Shown: positions 34,892-43,998 of the stretch, one piece after another
How positions within the stretch are numbered: the first letter of the stretch is position 1
Layout: the number at the start of each line of letters is the position of its first letter
Assembly (NCBI GenBank): GCA_020629715.1
Contig: JAHDCU010000004.1
Location: 372,001 to 436,000, forward strand
DNA from: Saprospiraceae bacterium
Lineage (GTDB): Bacteria; Bacteroidota; Bacteroidia; Chitinophagales; Saprospiraceae
Length of the DNA: 64,000 bases
Reading direction: 5' to 3'
Made by a program: the position numbers and the translations under genes
Notes under the pieces: model-generated
Databases searched by the model: none
What the model was told of the DNA's origin: nothing
What the model saw: only the letters and a program-made list of their open reading frames with translations

Positions 34892-35452
34892 TTATGTAGA
34901 AATACCTTCAATCAAATTTTGAGTAAGCTCATTTTTTAGCTCATCAATACTCAATTGCCCTTCAACATCATACCAATTATGCAACCAACGTAAAGTACTT
35001 AAAATACTGAAGGTCGTTAGCTCAATATTGACTTTCCTGATGTCTCCTTCTGCTATTGATTGCAGAAGAAGTTGCTTAAAGCCCTCTTCATAATGATTCC
35101 TTATCCCGATGAATTGCTGCTTAGATTTTTCTAGATGTACCCATTCTGCTGGTATCAATGAGACTTTGGTGGGATGTGTAAGGGAAATATCGATCTGATC
35201 ATGAATAACACGTTCTAACTTCTGCAATGCACTTAGGTCCAATTCACTTGCCTTTTGCATGCTATCCGCATACAGTTGGGCAAGCATCATAAGGCAATCA
35301 TCCAGGATATCTTGCTTAGATTTTATGTGATTGTAAAGACTTGCCGGTTCCATACCCACTTCACGAGCTAAGTCGCGCATACTCGTTGCAGCATATCCTC
35401 TTTTACTGAATAGTCGTGCACCGATCTGTATGATTTCTTCTCTTTTAGTCAT
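34892..35452 (-). CDS. TetR/AcrR family transcriptional regulator
   Basis: A 186-residue regulator if started at MTKREEIIQIG (35452), which overlaps the hydrolase stop by 8 bp; the frame is open 12 codons more. Helix-turn-helix at about 25-48 (TSMRDLAREVGMEPASLYNHIKSKQDIL). The C-terminal ligand domain has SLIPAEWVHLEKSKQQF. This group of TetR proteins often controls CoA-thioester catabolism, and a paa repressor is possible given the palindrome at 27690, but distance and IS insertion make the link tentative. Confidence 0.88.
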   Translation of the reverse strand: MTKREEIIQIGARLFSKRGYAATSMRDLAREVGMEPASLYNHIKSKQDILDDCLMMLAQLYADSMQKASELDLSALQKLERVIHDQIDISLTHPTKVSLIPAEWVHLEKSKQQFIGIRNHYEEGFKQLLLQSIAEGDIRKVNIELTTFSILSTLRWLHNWYDVEGQLSIDELKNELTQNLIEGIST

Positions 35453-36254
35453 TGGCTGTACCGAATAGTCTTCTACATAATTCTCCAAGCGCTCGACTAA
35501 AGATAACGCTTCTATGAGACTCCCCTTCTGCCGCTACTAACTCGACTCGATCAAGATTCAAAGACACTAACTTCTCTGACATCGAAAAAGGAATCAGTTC
35601 ATCATTTGTACCATGCACTATATGTATTGGACATTTAATATCCGCAATCCTACTCGCATTATCTAGTGGGTATTTGAGTAGAAAATCAGGCATGAACCAT
35701 GCATATCGATTTTTCATATCCGTCATGGACGTAAATGGAGCTACCAATATCAATCTAGCCGGTGCATTATTTGCAGCTAAGTAAGTAGCCATAGAGCTCC
35801 CTAAAGAATATCCTAAAATGACAAGACTACTTTCACCGTATTTATCCGCTAACTGATCATAAACAATTTGCATATCTTCGAACATCTGTTGTTCTGATTC
35901 TATGCTTCCATCTGACTTTCCATATGACCTATAGTCGGGAATAACCACTCCCTCTCCTCTGTTATTAAATAATCTGGACTGATACAACCCTCGTCTATTG
36001 TGTCCTCTGTTTCCATGTAGATAGAGGATCACTTTTTCATCTATATTGCCAAGTAATTCTACCACATTGAGATCGATATCCTGATCTACTTTTAATAAAT
36101 ACTCATATCCAGCTTGTAATGATCTCGAAGCATCCAAGGGATGAGGATCAAATAGAAACTGCTCTTGAGCAAAGTAAAGTACCGCACATGCCAGAAAATA
36201 TAATACTGCTAAGATGATTCCAATGACCTTCAACGATTTGAGAACGAACTTCAT
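35445..36254 (-). CDS. Membrane-anchored alpha/beta hydrolase
   Basis: A 269-residue hydrolase with an N-terminal membrane anchor (about 8-26) and an exposed alpha/beta fold of the BEM46/FrsA-like type. Oxyanion segment LYLHGNRGHNRRG (about 80-92), nucleophile elbow LGYSLGSSMA (Ser about 147), Asp in VHGTNDELIPF (about 215) and His in GESHRSV. Substrate unknown. It precedes and overlaps the TetR gene, so the regulator is probably made from the same message. Confidence 0.88.
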   Translation of the reverse strand: MKFVLKSLKVIGIILAVLYFLACAVLYFAQEQFLFDPHPLDASRSLQAGYEYLLKVDQDIDLNVVELLGNIDEKVILYLHGNRGHNRRGLYQSRLFNNRGEGVVIPDYRSYGKSDGSIESEQQMFEDMQIVYDQLADKYGESSLVILGYSLGSSMATYLAANNAPARLILVAPFTSMTDMKNRYAWFMPDFLLKYPLDNASRIADIKCPIHIVHGTNDELIPFSMSEKLVSLNLDRVELVAAEGESHRSVIFSRALGELCRRLFGTAND

Positions 36255-36349
36255 AAGATCACAAAGATATTTTAGCGCTGAGAATAAATATCAACAATAG
36301 TCAGATATCACAAGAATTAACTATTTTCCATTAAAAATCATCTGTAAGT

Positions 36350-36961
36350 ATGAAAGCTTCAAGCATTATCCTACTTGTTTTACTATTAAGTTCTTGCGCT
36401 ATTTTTAAATCGGATAACGCTAATGATATTCTAGATTTAAAGAACATTATGATTGGCAGTTATGACAGCGCTGCGCAAGCGGCAGCGGATTCTACTTACT
36501 ATGACATCAGTCTCCATATGTATCCCATAACAAGTATATCTGCTCCTGGGGAATGGCTTTATGTAGAGCAATCCGTGTCCAGTATGCAGGACAAACCCTA
36601 TCGTCAGCGGGTCTACCATTTAGAGGATAAAGGAAGCTATCTGCTTAGCCACATCTATACGATCGACAACGAAAAAGAACTTATTGGTGCTTGGAAAGAG
36701 GATAAAACCGTAAATGGAATTTCGCTTGAAAGAATTAAACTCAAAGAAGGCTGCGAAGTCAAGCTTTTTAAGAGCACTAATGGCTATGAAGGAAATACGG
36801 GACGAGGTACATGTAAAAGTAATTTAAGAGGTGCTAGCTACGCCACCTCTGTGGTAAAAATATATGTCGATCAACTTACAAGTTGGGATCAAGGTTTTGA
36901 CGATAAAGGCGAGCAAGTTTGGGGTGCGGTGAAAGGGCCCTATATGTTTGATAAGAAGTAG
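36350..36961 (+). CDS. CpcT/CpeT-family lipoprotein
   Basis: A 203-residue lipoprotein (lipobox LLSSC, about residue 16) with the CpcT/CpeT fold. Motifs include WLYVEQSVSSMQDKPYRQRVYHLE (about 63-86) and the end WDQGFDDKGEQVWGAVKGPYMFDK. In cyanobacteria these lyases attach bilins to phycobiliproteins. Relatives in non-phototrophs, including Bacteroidota, have unknown roles, perhaps binding another ligand. Its stop codon lies in a tandem TAGACTT repeat shared with the convergent aminotransferase. Confidence 0.82.
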   Translation: MKASSIILLVLLLSSCAIFKSDNANDILDLKNIMIGSYDSAAQAAADSTYYDISLHMYPITSISAPGEWLYVEQSVSSMQDKPYRQRVYHLEDKGSYLLSHIYTIDNEKELIGAWKEDKTVNGISLERIKLKEGCEVKLFKSTNGYEGNTGRGTCKSNLRGASYATSVVKIYVDQLTSWDQGFDDKGEQVWGAVKGPYMFDKK

Positions 36962-36986
36962 ACTTTAGACTTTAGACTTTAGACTT
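36959..36986. repeat. Tandem heptamer TAGACTT x4 over two stop codons
   Basis: Four exact copies of TAGACTT in a row. The first TAG is the stop codon of the CpcT/CpeT gene on the plus strand; the minus-strand aminotransferase ends (Leu-Lys-Val-stop) within the third and fourth copies. Copy-number change would move the minus-strand stop and shift its last codons. Confidence 0.9.
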
Positions 36987-38175
36987 TAAGTTCTTCATAT
37001 GTTTCTAAAGCTGCCTCCAATACATCAAAAGCTTGATTCAATTTATCGCAATTCAATACAAAAGCGAGTCTGACTTGTTTTTTACCTCTCTTGCGATCCA
37101 AATAAAATCCATTAGCCGGGGCTAACATTAGAGTTTGATTGTTTAATCGAAAATCTCTGAGCAACCATTCACAAAAATGATCAGCACTCGCAACCGGCAA
37201 TTCTATAATATTATAAAAAGCAGCATTGGGTTTATAGGTCTTGAAACCCTCAATCTTTGATAATCGTTGATAAGCTGTATTTCGTCTCTTGCGGTATTCT
37301 TCCTTAACTTTTGGAAAATAGGATGAGTAGGACTGATAACAAGCTATTGCAATTTCTTGAGCGATATCTGGAGGACAGAGTCGAAGTTGGGCATATCCTT
37401 GTACTGCATTTAAAAATGCCTTATTTCGGCTTACTATACATCCTATTCTAGCTCCGCAAGCACTGAAAGTTTTTGAGATACTATCAATAACAATTACCGA
37501 TTCCAAAATCTCGCTGAGCGATAATGCAGAATGAAACGTATCATCGTAAACAAAAGGTCGATAAACTTCATCGACAATTAAGACTAGATTATGCTTCTTT
37601 ACCAGTTTAGCTAATGCCTCTAAATCATCCTTAGCATAATATTGACCCGTGGGGTTATTAGGATTACAAAGTAATATAGCTTTGGTCTTCTGAGAGATAC
37701 ATTCTTCGAAATCTTGGATAAATGGAAGTACAAATCCGTCTTCAATATCACAATCCAGTGCTTTGATATGCAAACCCGCCATTTTAGCATAACCAATATA
37801 ATTTGCATAGCATGGTTGTGGAATGATAACCTCATCACCATGATCCAAAGCACTAAAAAATGTCAGCAGGATTGCTTCTGATGCCCCCGTTGTGACGAAT
37901 ACTTCATCAGAAGAAATATCATAGGTAACATGACTATTATAATGACTTGCTATCGTGGATCGTAATGTTTCCTTACCCTTAGCACGACCATACTTTAATA
38001 TATCTGGTTTGTAATTCTGAAGTACATCAAGTGCAGGCCTTGGAGTGATAATATCTGGTTGACCGATATTTAATTTCAATACCTCAACACCGTCGGCTTC
38101 CGCTCTAAGAGACAAAGGAACTAACTTACGAATAGGATTATCTCCTAACTTAAGGCTTCGCTCCGAAAGTACCAT
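36979..38175 (-). CDS. Class I/II pyridoxal phosphate aminotransferase
   Basis: A 398-residue aspartate-aminotransferase-like enzyme. PLP contacts: TTGASEAILLTF (phosphate region), NPNNPTGQYY, DEVYRPFVYDD and the Schiff-base lysine in SISKTFSACGARIGC (near 240). Substrate specificity cannot be told; this subgroup includes aspartate, alanine and aromatic aminotransferases. The C-terminus is encoded in a tandem heptamer repeat. It is transcribed from the same strand as the atp genes, 18 bp after atpG. Confidence 0.88.
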   Translation of the reverse strand: MVLSERSLKLGDNPIRKLVPLSLRAEADGVEVLKLNIGQPDIITPRPALDVLQNYKPDILKYGRAKGKETLRSTIASHYNSHVTYDISSDEVFVTTGASEAILLTFFSALDHGDEVIIPQPCYANYIGYAKMAGLHIKALDCDIEDGFVLPFIQDFEECISQKTKAILLCNPNNPTGQYYAKDDLEALAKLVKKHNLVLIVDEVYRPFVYDDTFHSALSLSEILESVIVIDSISKTFSACGARIGCIVSRNKAFLNAVQGYAQLRLCPPDIAQEIAIACYQSYSSYFPKVKEEYRKRRNTAYQRLSKIEGFKTYKPNAAFYNIIELPVASADHFCEWLLRDFRLNNQTLMLAPANGFYLDRKRGKKQVRLAFVLNCDKLNQAFDVLEAALETYEELKV

Positions 38176-38193
38176 ATATCTAAATTAAAATGA

Positions 38194-39093
38194 CTATCCA
38201 GCAAGTGCTGCTGCTCCACCAACAATCTCAGAGAGCTCTTTCGTAATAGCTTCTTGACGTGCCTTGTTATAGTTGATCTTGAGATCTTTCAACAGGTCTT
38301 CAGCATTCTCAGTTGCCTTGTCCATAGCAGTCATCCTAGCACCATGCTGTGAAGCATTAGTATCTAAAAGAAACTTTTGGAAAGTCGTTTGCAATATAGT
38401 AGGGATCAAGTGCTCTAAAAGCTCTTGCTTACTAGGTTCGAAGATATAATCAGCTTTAGTATCTGATTTATCATCGGCTTTTTCATCAACCACGACAGGA
38501 GCCACTGGTAAAAACTGGGTAGCCATAGCAAACTGTACAGCTGGGTTTCTGAATTTTGTATAACAAACGTCTACATGATCAAACTCTCCTGATTTGAATC
38601 TATCCATCAAACCATTTGCGATTTCAGATATATTCTCAAAGGTTAGATCTGAAAACAAGTTTACATGTTCATCGATCAAATTACAATCTGCATAAGAACG
38701 CTTACAAAAGTCAAAACCCTTCTTACCCAAAAACATAATCGTCAGATTCCCTGCTTCTCTTTGGACCTTATACTTATCAGCAAGTGCCGCAAGCTGCTTA
38801 ATTATATTTGAATTAAATCCACCACACAGGCCTCGGTCACTCGTCATCACGACCACGCATACTTTATTGACTTCTCTGACAGTGCCAAAAGAAGAGGATG
38901 CATCGCCATCGAGGTTAGAAAGTATATTCTTCAACATGTGATCGAGACGATCAGCGTAAGGACGCATCTCTACGATTGCATCTTGTGCCTTTCTCAATTT
39001 TGCAGCAGAAACCATTTTCATAGCTTTAGTAATCTGCTGTGTTGATTTTACGGAGGTTATCCGCTCTCTTACTTCTTTTAATTGACCACTCAT
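38194..39093 (-). CDS. atpG: ATP synthase gamma subunit
   Basis: A 299-residue central-stalk subunit that turns inside the alpha-beta ring. N-terminal helix SGQLKEVRERITSVKSTQQITKAMKMVSAAKLRKAQ and the C-terminal helix ATENAEDLLKDLKINYNKARQEAITKELSEIVGGA are diagnostic. A segment with many Asp and Lys residues (VVDEKADDKSDTKADY, about 206-221) is a lineage-specific insert. A four-helix-bundle gene separates it from atpA. Confidence 0.95.
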   Translation of the reverse strand: MSGQLKEVRERITSVKSTQQITKAMKMVSAAKLRKAQDAIVEMRPYADRLDHMLKNILSNLDGDASSSFGTVREVNKVCVVVMTSDRGLCGGFNSNIIKQLAALADKYKVQREAGNLTIMFLGKKGFDFCKRSYADCNLIDEHVNLFSDLTFENISEIANGLMDRFKSGEFDHVDVCYTKFRNPAVQFAMATQFLPVAPVVVDEKADDKSDTKADYIFEPSKQELLEHLIPTILQTTFQKFLLDTNASQHGARMTAMDKATENAEDLLKDLKINYNKARQEAITKELSEIVGGAAALAG

Positions 39094-39137
39094 GTGATTA
39101 GTTAATTAGCTTATATAGTGATTAGTTGATTATGGGT

Positions 39138-39491
39138 TCAGTTTATTCCACTTTTCGAAGAACCTATTATCTTATTGAGCAATTTCTTGATAGATATGAT
39201 TTGATTTTTCAGTTCTAGATTCGAACTGAGATGATCTGACTCATTACACAAATCAATCCAGTATTCTGTTTCCTCAGCTTCTTTAGCAGCAATTTTCAAT
39301 TTATGGATAAAGTCTTTTCTACTCTCCCCATTTTGAGCTTCTCTAAGATTAGCTCCAATGCTAGTTCCGCTGCGGAGCAACTGTTTCGAAATGACGAATC
39401 CTTTATCATTTTGCATCGATCTACACTGAGATATGACATCCAATGAAAATTTAAAACTAAGATCAACTATCAAATTTGGCTTTTTCTCCAT
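39138..39491 (-). CDS. Four-helix-bundle protein inside the atp operon
   Basis: A 117-residue protein of the S23-like four-helix-bundle family, with start at the ATG at 39491 (the frame runs five codons more). The core is SKQLLRSGTSIGANLREAQN (about 40-59), KDFIHKLKIAAKEAEETEYWIDL (about 63-86). This belongs to a different branch from the copy in the paa operon (RSGTSIGAN and ETEYW form), so the two were acquired separately. It interrupts the conserved atpA-atpG pair. The intergenic flanks share TGATTAGYTAAT in inverted positions (39095-39106 and 39524-39535, 1 mismatch). Confidence 0.87.
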   Translation of the reverse strand: MEKKPNLIVDLSFKFSLDVISQCRSMQNDKGFVISKQLLRSGTSIGANLREAQNGESRKDFIHKLKIAAKEAEETEYWIDLCNESDHLSSNLELKNQIISIKKLLNKIIGSSKSGIN

Positions 39492-39552
39492 CGTTTGAAG
39501 ATACAAGCTCGATCGATCAGCACATTAGCTAATCAAAAAATTAAATAATTAG

Positions 39553-41136
39553 TTAAGAGTATTGTTTCGTAAGCTCCGCTGCTAATGACTCTACTGCTTG
39601 AACAGCTTCATCAGTTAATTTTCCTTTTTGGAAATCAGCTAATGCATTCGGATGTCTTTGCTCTAGACTAGTCAAAAACATATTTTCAAACTCACGTACT
39701 TTATTTACTGGTACATTTTTCAATAAACCTTTCGTACCTAAGTATATGATGGCAACCTGCTTTTCTACAGCTACTGGAGAGTACTGTGCTTGCTTTAAGA
39801 TTTCCACATTTCTCTTACCTTTTTCAAGTACTGATAGTGTAGCAGCATCAAGGTCAGATCCGAACTTTGCAAAAGCTTCAAGTTCTCTAAACTGAGCTTG
39901 ATCAAGCTTTAGCGTACCAGATACTTTCTTCATGGATTTGATCTGTGCAGATCCACCCACTCTAGATACCGAGATACCTACATTAATCGCTGGTCTAATA
40001 CCAGCGTTAAATAAGTTGGATTCCAGGAATATCTGACCATCTGTAATAGAAATCACATTAGTCGGAATATAGGCTGATACATCGGCTGCTTGAGTCTCGA
40101 TGATTGGAAGTGCTGTCAATGAACCACCACCTTTAACGATACCTGCATCTACAAGTGACTGTGGAAGGTCATTCATATTTTTAGCGATATCATCATTTTC
40201 AATCACTTTGGCGGCTCGCTCAAGTAGTCTTGAGTGAAGGTAAAATACATCACCAGGATATGCCTCACGACCTGGAGGTCTTCTCAATAGAAGAGATACC
40301 TCACGGTAAGCCACCGCTTGCTTAGATAAATCATCATAAACAATTAATGCAGGTCTTCCTGTATCTCTGAAGAATTCTCCAATCGCAGCTCCGGCAAATG
40401 GAGCATAAAACTGAAGAGGTGCAGGATCAGATGCTGATGCAGATACGATCACTGTATATGGCATAGCTCCGTTATCCTCCAATACTTTTGCTACCTGTGC
40501 AACTGTAGATGCTTTCTGTCCAGAAGCAACATAAATACAGAATACAGGCTCACCTTTATCGTAAAATTCTTTTTGATTCAAAATGGTATCGATAGCAATC
40601 GCTGTCTTACCAGTCTGTCTATCACCAATAATCAACTCTCTCTGACCTCTACCGATAGGAATCATAGAATCAATCGCCTTGATACCCGTCTGTAATGGCT
40701 CCGTTACCGGCTGACGATAGATTACACCAGGTGCTTTACGCTCTATCGGCATATCGTATGTCTGACCATCAATAGGACCTTTACCATCTATCGGCTGACC
40801 TAAAGGATTTACCACACGTCCTAACATTCCCTCACCTACTGGTAACGAGGCGATCCGATTAGTTCTACGTACGGTAGATCCCTCTTTGATACCGTCACTA
40901 GGTCCAAGTAGAACCACACCTACGTTATCTTCCTCAAGGTTAAGTACGATGGCTTGAACACCATTATCAAACTCTACAAGCTCACCTGCTTGACACTTAG
41001 TCAATCCGTAAACACGAGCAATACCATCTCCTACTTGGAGTACCGTACCGATTTCTTCGAGTTCAGTTTCAGAATTTACTCCAGCAAGTTGTTGCTTGAG
41101 TATTGCGGATATTTCATCAGGTTTTACGTCGATCAT
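39553..41136 (-). CDS. atpA: ATP synthase alpha subunit
   Basis: A 527-residue non-catalytic F1 subunit. P-loop [10 protein letters not shown] near 172, [10 protein letters not shown] near 375 and an N-terminal [12 protein letters not shown] that binds delta. Length fits the family (510-530). Follows atpH with a 29-bp gap. Confidence 0.97.
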   Translation of the reverse strand: MIDVKPDEISAILKQQLAGVNSETELEEIGTVLQVGDGIARVYGLTKCQAGELVEFDNGVQAIVLNLEEDNVGVVLLGPSDGIKEGSTVRRTNRIASLPVGEGMLGRVVNPLGQPIDGKGPIDGQTYDMPIERKAPGVIYRQPVTEPLQTGIKAIDSMIPIGRGQRELIIGDRQTGKTAIAIDTILNQKEFYDKGEPVFCIYVASGQKASTVAQVAKVLEDNGAMPYTVIVSASASDPAPLQFYAPFAGAAIGEFFRDTGRPALIVYDDLSKQAVAYREVSLLLRRPPGREAYPGDVFYLHSRLLERAAKVIENDDIAKNMNDLPQSLVDAGIVKGGGSLTALPIIETQAADVSAYIPTNVISITDGQIFLESNLFNAGIRPAINVGISVSRVGGSAQIKSMKKVSGTLKLDQAQFRELEAFAKFGSDLDAATLSVLEKGKRNVEILKQAQYSPVAVEKQVAIIYLGTKGLLKNVPVNKVREFENMFLTSLEQRHPNALADFQKGKLTDEAVQAVESLAAELTKQYS

Positions 41137-41165
41137 TGTATCGAGGTTTATTGATTATTTAAAAT

Positions 41166-41726
41166 TTATATTTTACTGACAAATTGATTGTCAGAGAAAT
41201 TCTTTTTCATTTGATCCAATCGATGAGCTACACTATCATCATATAACTTATCTTCTACTTCAAGTATAAAACCACCGATTATCTCAGGATCTACTACCGT
41301 TTCTAATTCGACATTTTGAGCGGTGACATCACTACTTAATAGGCTTTGCTTGATCTTAGCTAGTACTTCCTCTGTCAAAGGTGCCGCTGTGGTTATTTTC
41401 ACATCGGAAATACCTTTTAGTGTCTTGTATTGTAATATAAATTCATCTGCAATGGGTTGCAGATAAGATTCTCTACCTTTTCGGAGTACTATATCAAAAA
41501 ACGCCTGAGTGGTTTTACTTAATCTTTCGCCAAAAAGAGCGTTGAATACACCCTTTTTCCTATCTACACTCACAATAGGGCTTTTGAGAAGCATCTTCAC
41601 ATCACGGTTTTCCGCAATCTTGTTGAATACTTTCATATCCGAAAGTATAGTCTCAAGCTCTCCTCTCTCAGTAGCGAGATCGATGATCGACTTTGCGTAT
41701 CTAGATGCTATTCTTTTTACAGACAT
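41166..41726 (-). CDS. atpH: ATP synthase delta subunit
   Basis: A 186-residue OSCP/delta subunit linking F1 to the peripheral stalk. N-terminal ASRYAKSIIDLATERGELE and C-terminal VDPEIIGGFILEVEDKLYDDSVAHRLDQMKK are typical. Start lies 20 bp after the end of atpF. Confidence 0.95.
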   Translation of the reverse strand: MSVKRIASRYAKSIIDLATERGELETILSDMKVFNKIAENRDVKMLLKSPIVSVDRKKGVFNALFGERLSKTTQAFFDIVLRKGRESYLQPIADEFILQYKTLKGISDVKITTAAPLTEEVLAKIKQSLLSSDVTAQNVELETVVDPEIIGGFILEVEDKLYDDSVAHRLDQMKKNFSDNQFVSKI

Positions 41727-41746
41727 GGTAAGCGCCTTTTAGCGTT

Positions 41747-42259
41747 TTAATTTAATTTGATATCCTGCACTAATTTATCAACGAATGATACTTGTGCAGC
41801 ATCACCTTTCAACTCTTTTCTAATTACTTTTTCAGCAATATCAAGGGCCATATTTCCAACTTCATTCTTAACCTCTATCATAGCAGCTTGCTTTTTATTC
41901 TCAATCTCTTGAGTGGCACTAGCTAGTATTCTTTTGGCTTCATCCTGAGCTTTTTCTTTCGCTTCGTTGATCATTTTAGCTTTCATTTCCTTTGCTTCTG
42001 CAAGCATTGCAGTTCGCTCTGTTCTTGCTTGTTCGAGTATTTGCTCATTTTCCGCCTTAAGGTTACTCATTTCTTCACGTGCTGCTTTTGCGGCATCCAA
42101 TGAGTCTTGTATCCCTTGATCTCTTTTTTTAAGCGCTTCTGTGATAGGCTTGAATGCAGCTTTATACATCATAAACCAAAAAATACAGAATATCAGTACC
42201 GACCAAAATGCAAGACCTGGTGTCGGTTGTAATGGGCTAAAAGATATTAAAGTCATCAT
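41747..42259 (-). CDS. atpF: ATP synthase subunit b
   Basis: A 170-residue peripheral-stalk subunit. One N-terminal membrane helix (LAFWSVLIFCIFWFMMYKAAF), then a long charged coiled coil (about 38-150). Start is MM at 42259 or the next ATG at 42256. Upstream, a 10-bp hairpin (42287-42324) separates it from atpE. Confidence 0.95.
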   Translation of the reverse strand: MMTLISFSPLQPTPGLAFWSVLIFCIFWFMMYKAAFKPITEALKKRDQGIQDSLDAAKAAREEMSNLKAENEQILEQARTERTAMLAEAKEMKAKMINEAKEKAQDEAKRILASATQEIENKKQAAMIEVKNEVGNMALDIAEKVIRKELKGDAAQVSFVDKLVQDIKLN

Positions 42260-42286
42260 AATCTAAAAAATTTTGAAAATTTAAAT

Positions 42287-42324
42287 AGAAGAAGTCCGCC
42301 GCCATCCGCATTGTGACTTCTTCT
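42287..42324 (-). promoter_or_regulatory. Hairpin between atpE and atpF
   Basis: On the minus strand, AGAAGAAGTC and GACTTCTTCT form a 10-bp stem with an 18-base G-rich loop, 25 bp after the atpE stop and 28 bp before atpF. It lacks a U tract. It could protect the 3' end of the atpBE part of the message and raise the level of subunit c over F, H and A, as needed for the c ring. This is inferred. Confidence 0.4.
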
Positions 42325-42348
42325 CTTTTCATTTACTATCGCCGTGGA

Positions 42349-42570
<222 letters not shown>

Positions 42571-42580
42571 TTATAAAAAT

Positions 42581-43888
42581 TTAATGATGATGTTCTTCTG
42601 TTGCGACACCGAGATAACTCGCTGTCAATAATGTAAATACATATGCTTGTATGAAAGCCACGACAATCTCGATAGCCATCATAAATAATGTCAATAATGT
42701 AGAAAGTACTGCTCCTATCACTCCACCCGCTACGAACTTACCACTCTCTCCGAATATAAAAATCAATCCTATAAATGATAGGATCGCAATATGGCCTGCA
42801 GTAATATTACCCGCAAGACGTAGCATTAAGGTCAACGGCTTGATCACTAATCCCATGATCTCCACTAAAGCCAGTACTGGCTTTAAGAAAACAGGAACTC
42901 CTGGCATCCAAAATATATGAGACCAATAGTGAGCATTACCATTAAAGTTGACAACTAATGCTACAATGATCGCTAGAATCATCGTCACTGAGATAGTACC
43001 TGTAACGTTGACCGATCCTAAGAAAGGTACTTGCCCCCAAAGATTCAATGCCAATATGAAAAAGAAAATCGAAAGTAAAAATGGAAGAAACTTTTCGTAT
43101 TTATGTTCTCCTATGAATGGAATAGCAACTTCATCTCTTATATAAACTACAAAGGTTTCCATCAAAGATTGTAAACCTGTAGGAGCCATTCCTTCTCTTT
43201 TTTGATATGATTTTGCAACCGATCTAAATATGAAGAAAAGTAACAATGCCACTAAGATCATAGAAGCTACATGCTTCGTAATGGAGAAATCCATGAATGA
43301 AGTCATTCCTCCTCCAAGTAAACCGGCATCTAATGTACTTCTTGGCTCGGCAGTATATACCTTGCCATTATAACACATAGTGACTACATCTTTCTTTTTG
43401 CCATCCACCATTTTGGTAGAGTGACCGAAAGCACCTACCTCTACCTTGCCTGTAGGAAAATCAGACTCTACAATGCGATGTACATTACCGTGATGTAATA
43501 CGTATTTATTATAAGAGTAGTGACCATCACCATGGTGACCTGCTCCAAACTTAGAAGATGAAAAAACACTCCACCCTTCTGTATTGTGCTTTAATATACA
43601 AGGCAAAGGAATGTGAAAAGCATCTAGTATGGTAAATACATTACCATCACTAATGTGGTGTATTGCAGTTCCAGTAGGATCGTACTCATGATCGTGATGT
43701 GCATCTGCATCACAAGGACTTGCATGACTATCGTGACTAGCATGATCGCTATGATCGTGACCATCGTGATGACTATGATCATGTCCACTATGATCATGAT
43801 CGTGATTATGTTGAGCTTGAATATCAGAGATGGATAAGCTGCAAACTAACGCTAGGAGAATAAATAAAGACCGCTTTGCTAGATTCAT
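42581..43888 (-). CDS. atpB: ATP synthase subunit a with histidine-rich exported N-terminus
   Basis: A 435-residue proton channel; the core (about 230-430) has the stator arginine in PLTLMLRLAGNITAG and the conserved IEIVVAFIQAYVFTLL helix. The first 26 residues are a signal-like hydrophobic segment (ends SDIQAQ). Residues 27-67 contain 16 histidines in a His-Asp repeat (HNHDHDHSGHDHSHHDGHDH), then a hydrophilic domain of about 140 residues precedes the first core membrane helix. This long extension is much more than the about 270 residues of E. coli subunit a, though Bacteroidota homologues do tend to have extended N-termini. A TACCTTTG -7-like element is at 43923-43930 before the gene. Confidence 0.92.
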   Translation of the reverse strand: MNLAKRSLFILLALVCSLSISDIQAQHNHDHDHSGHDHSHHDGHDHSDHASHDSHASPCDADAHHDHEYDPTGTAIHHISDGNVFTILDAFHIPLPCILKHNTEGWSVFSSSKFGAGHHGDGHYSYNKYVLHHGNVHRIVESDFPTGKVEVGAFGHSTKMVDGKKKDVVTMCYNGKVYTAEPRSTLDAGLLGGGMTSFMDFSITKHVASMILVALLLFFIFRSVAKSYQKREGMAPTGLQSLMETFVVYIRDEVAIPFIGEHKYEKFLPFLLSIFFFILALNLWGQVPFLGSVNVTGTISVTMILAIIVALVVNFNGNAHYWSHIFWMPGVPVFLKPVLALVEIMGLVIKPLTLMLRLAGNITAGHIAILSFIGLIFIFGESGKFVAGGVIGAVLSTLLTLFMMAIEIVVAFIQAYVFTLLTASYLGVATEEHHH

Positions 43889-43998
43889 GTAAGTCTACCT
43901 CTTCAGTGGTTTAAAATCGCCACAAAGGTATGTATTCAATTGATACTATTATAGGCTTATTGAAAGATTTTTAAAGAGAATTTCAATTACGAAGAATA

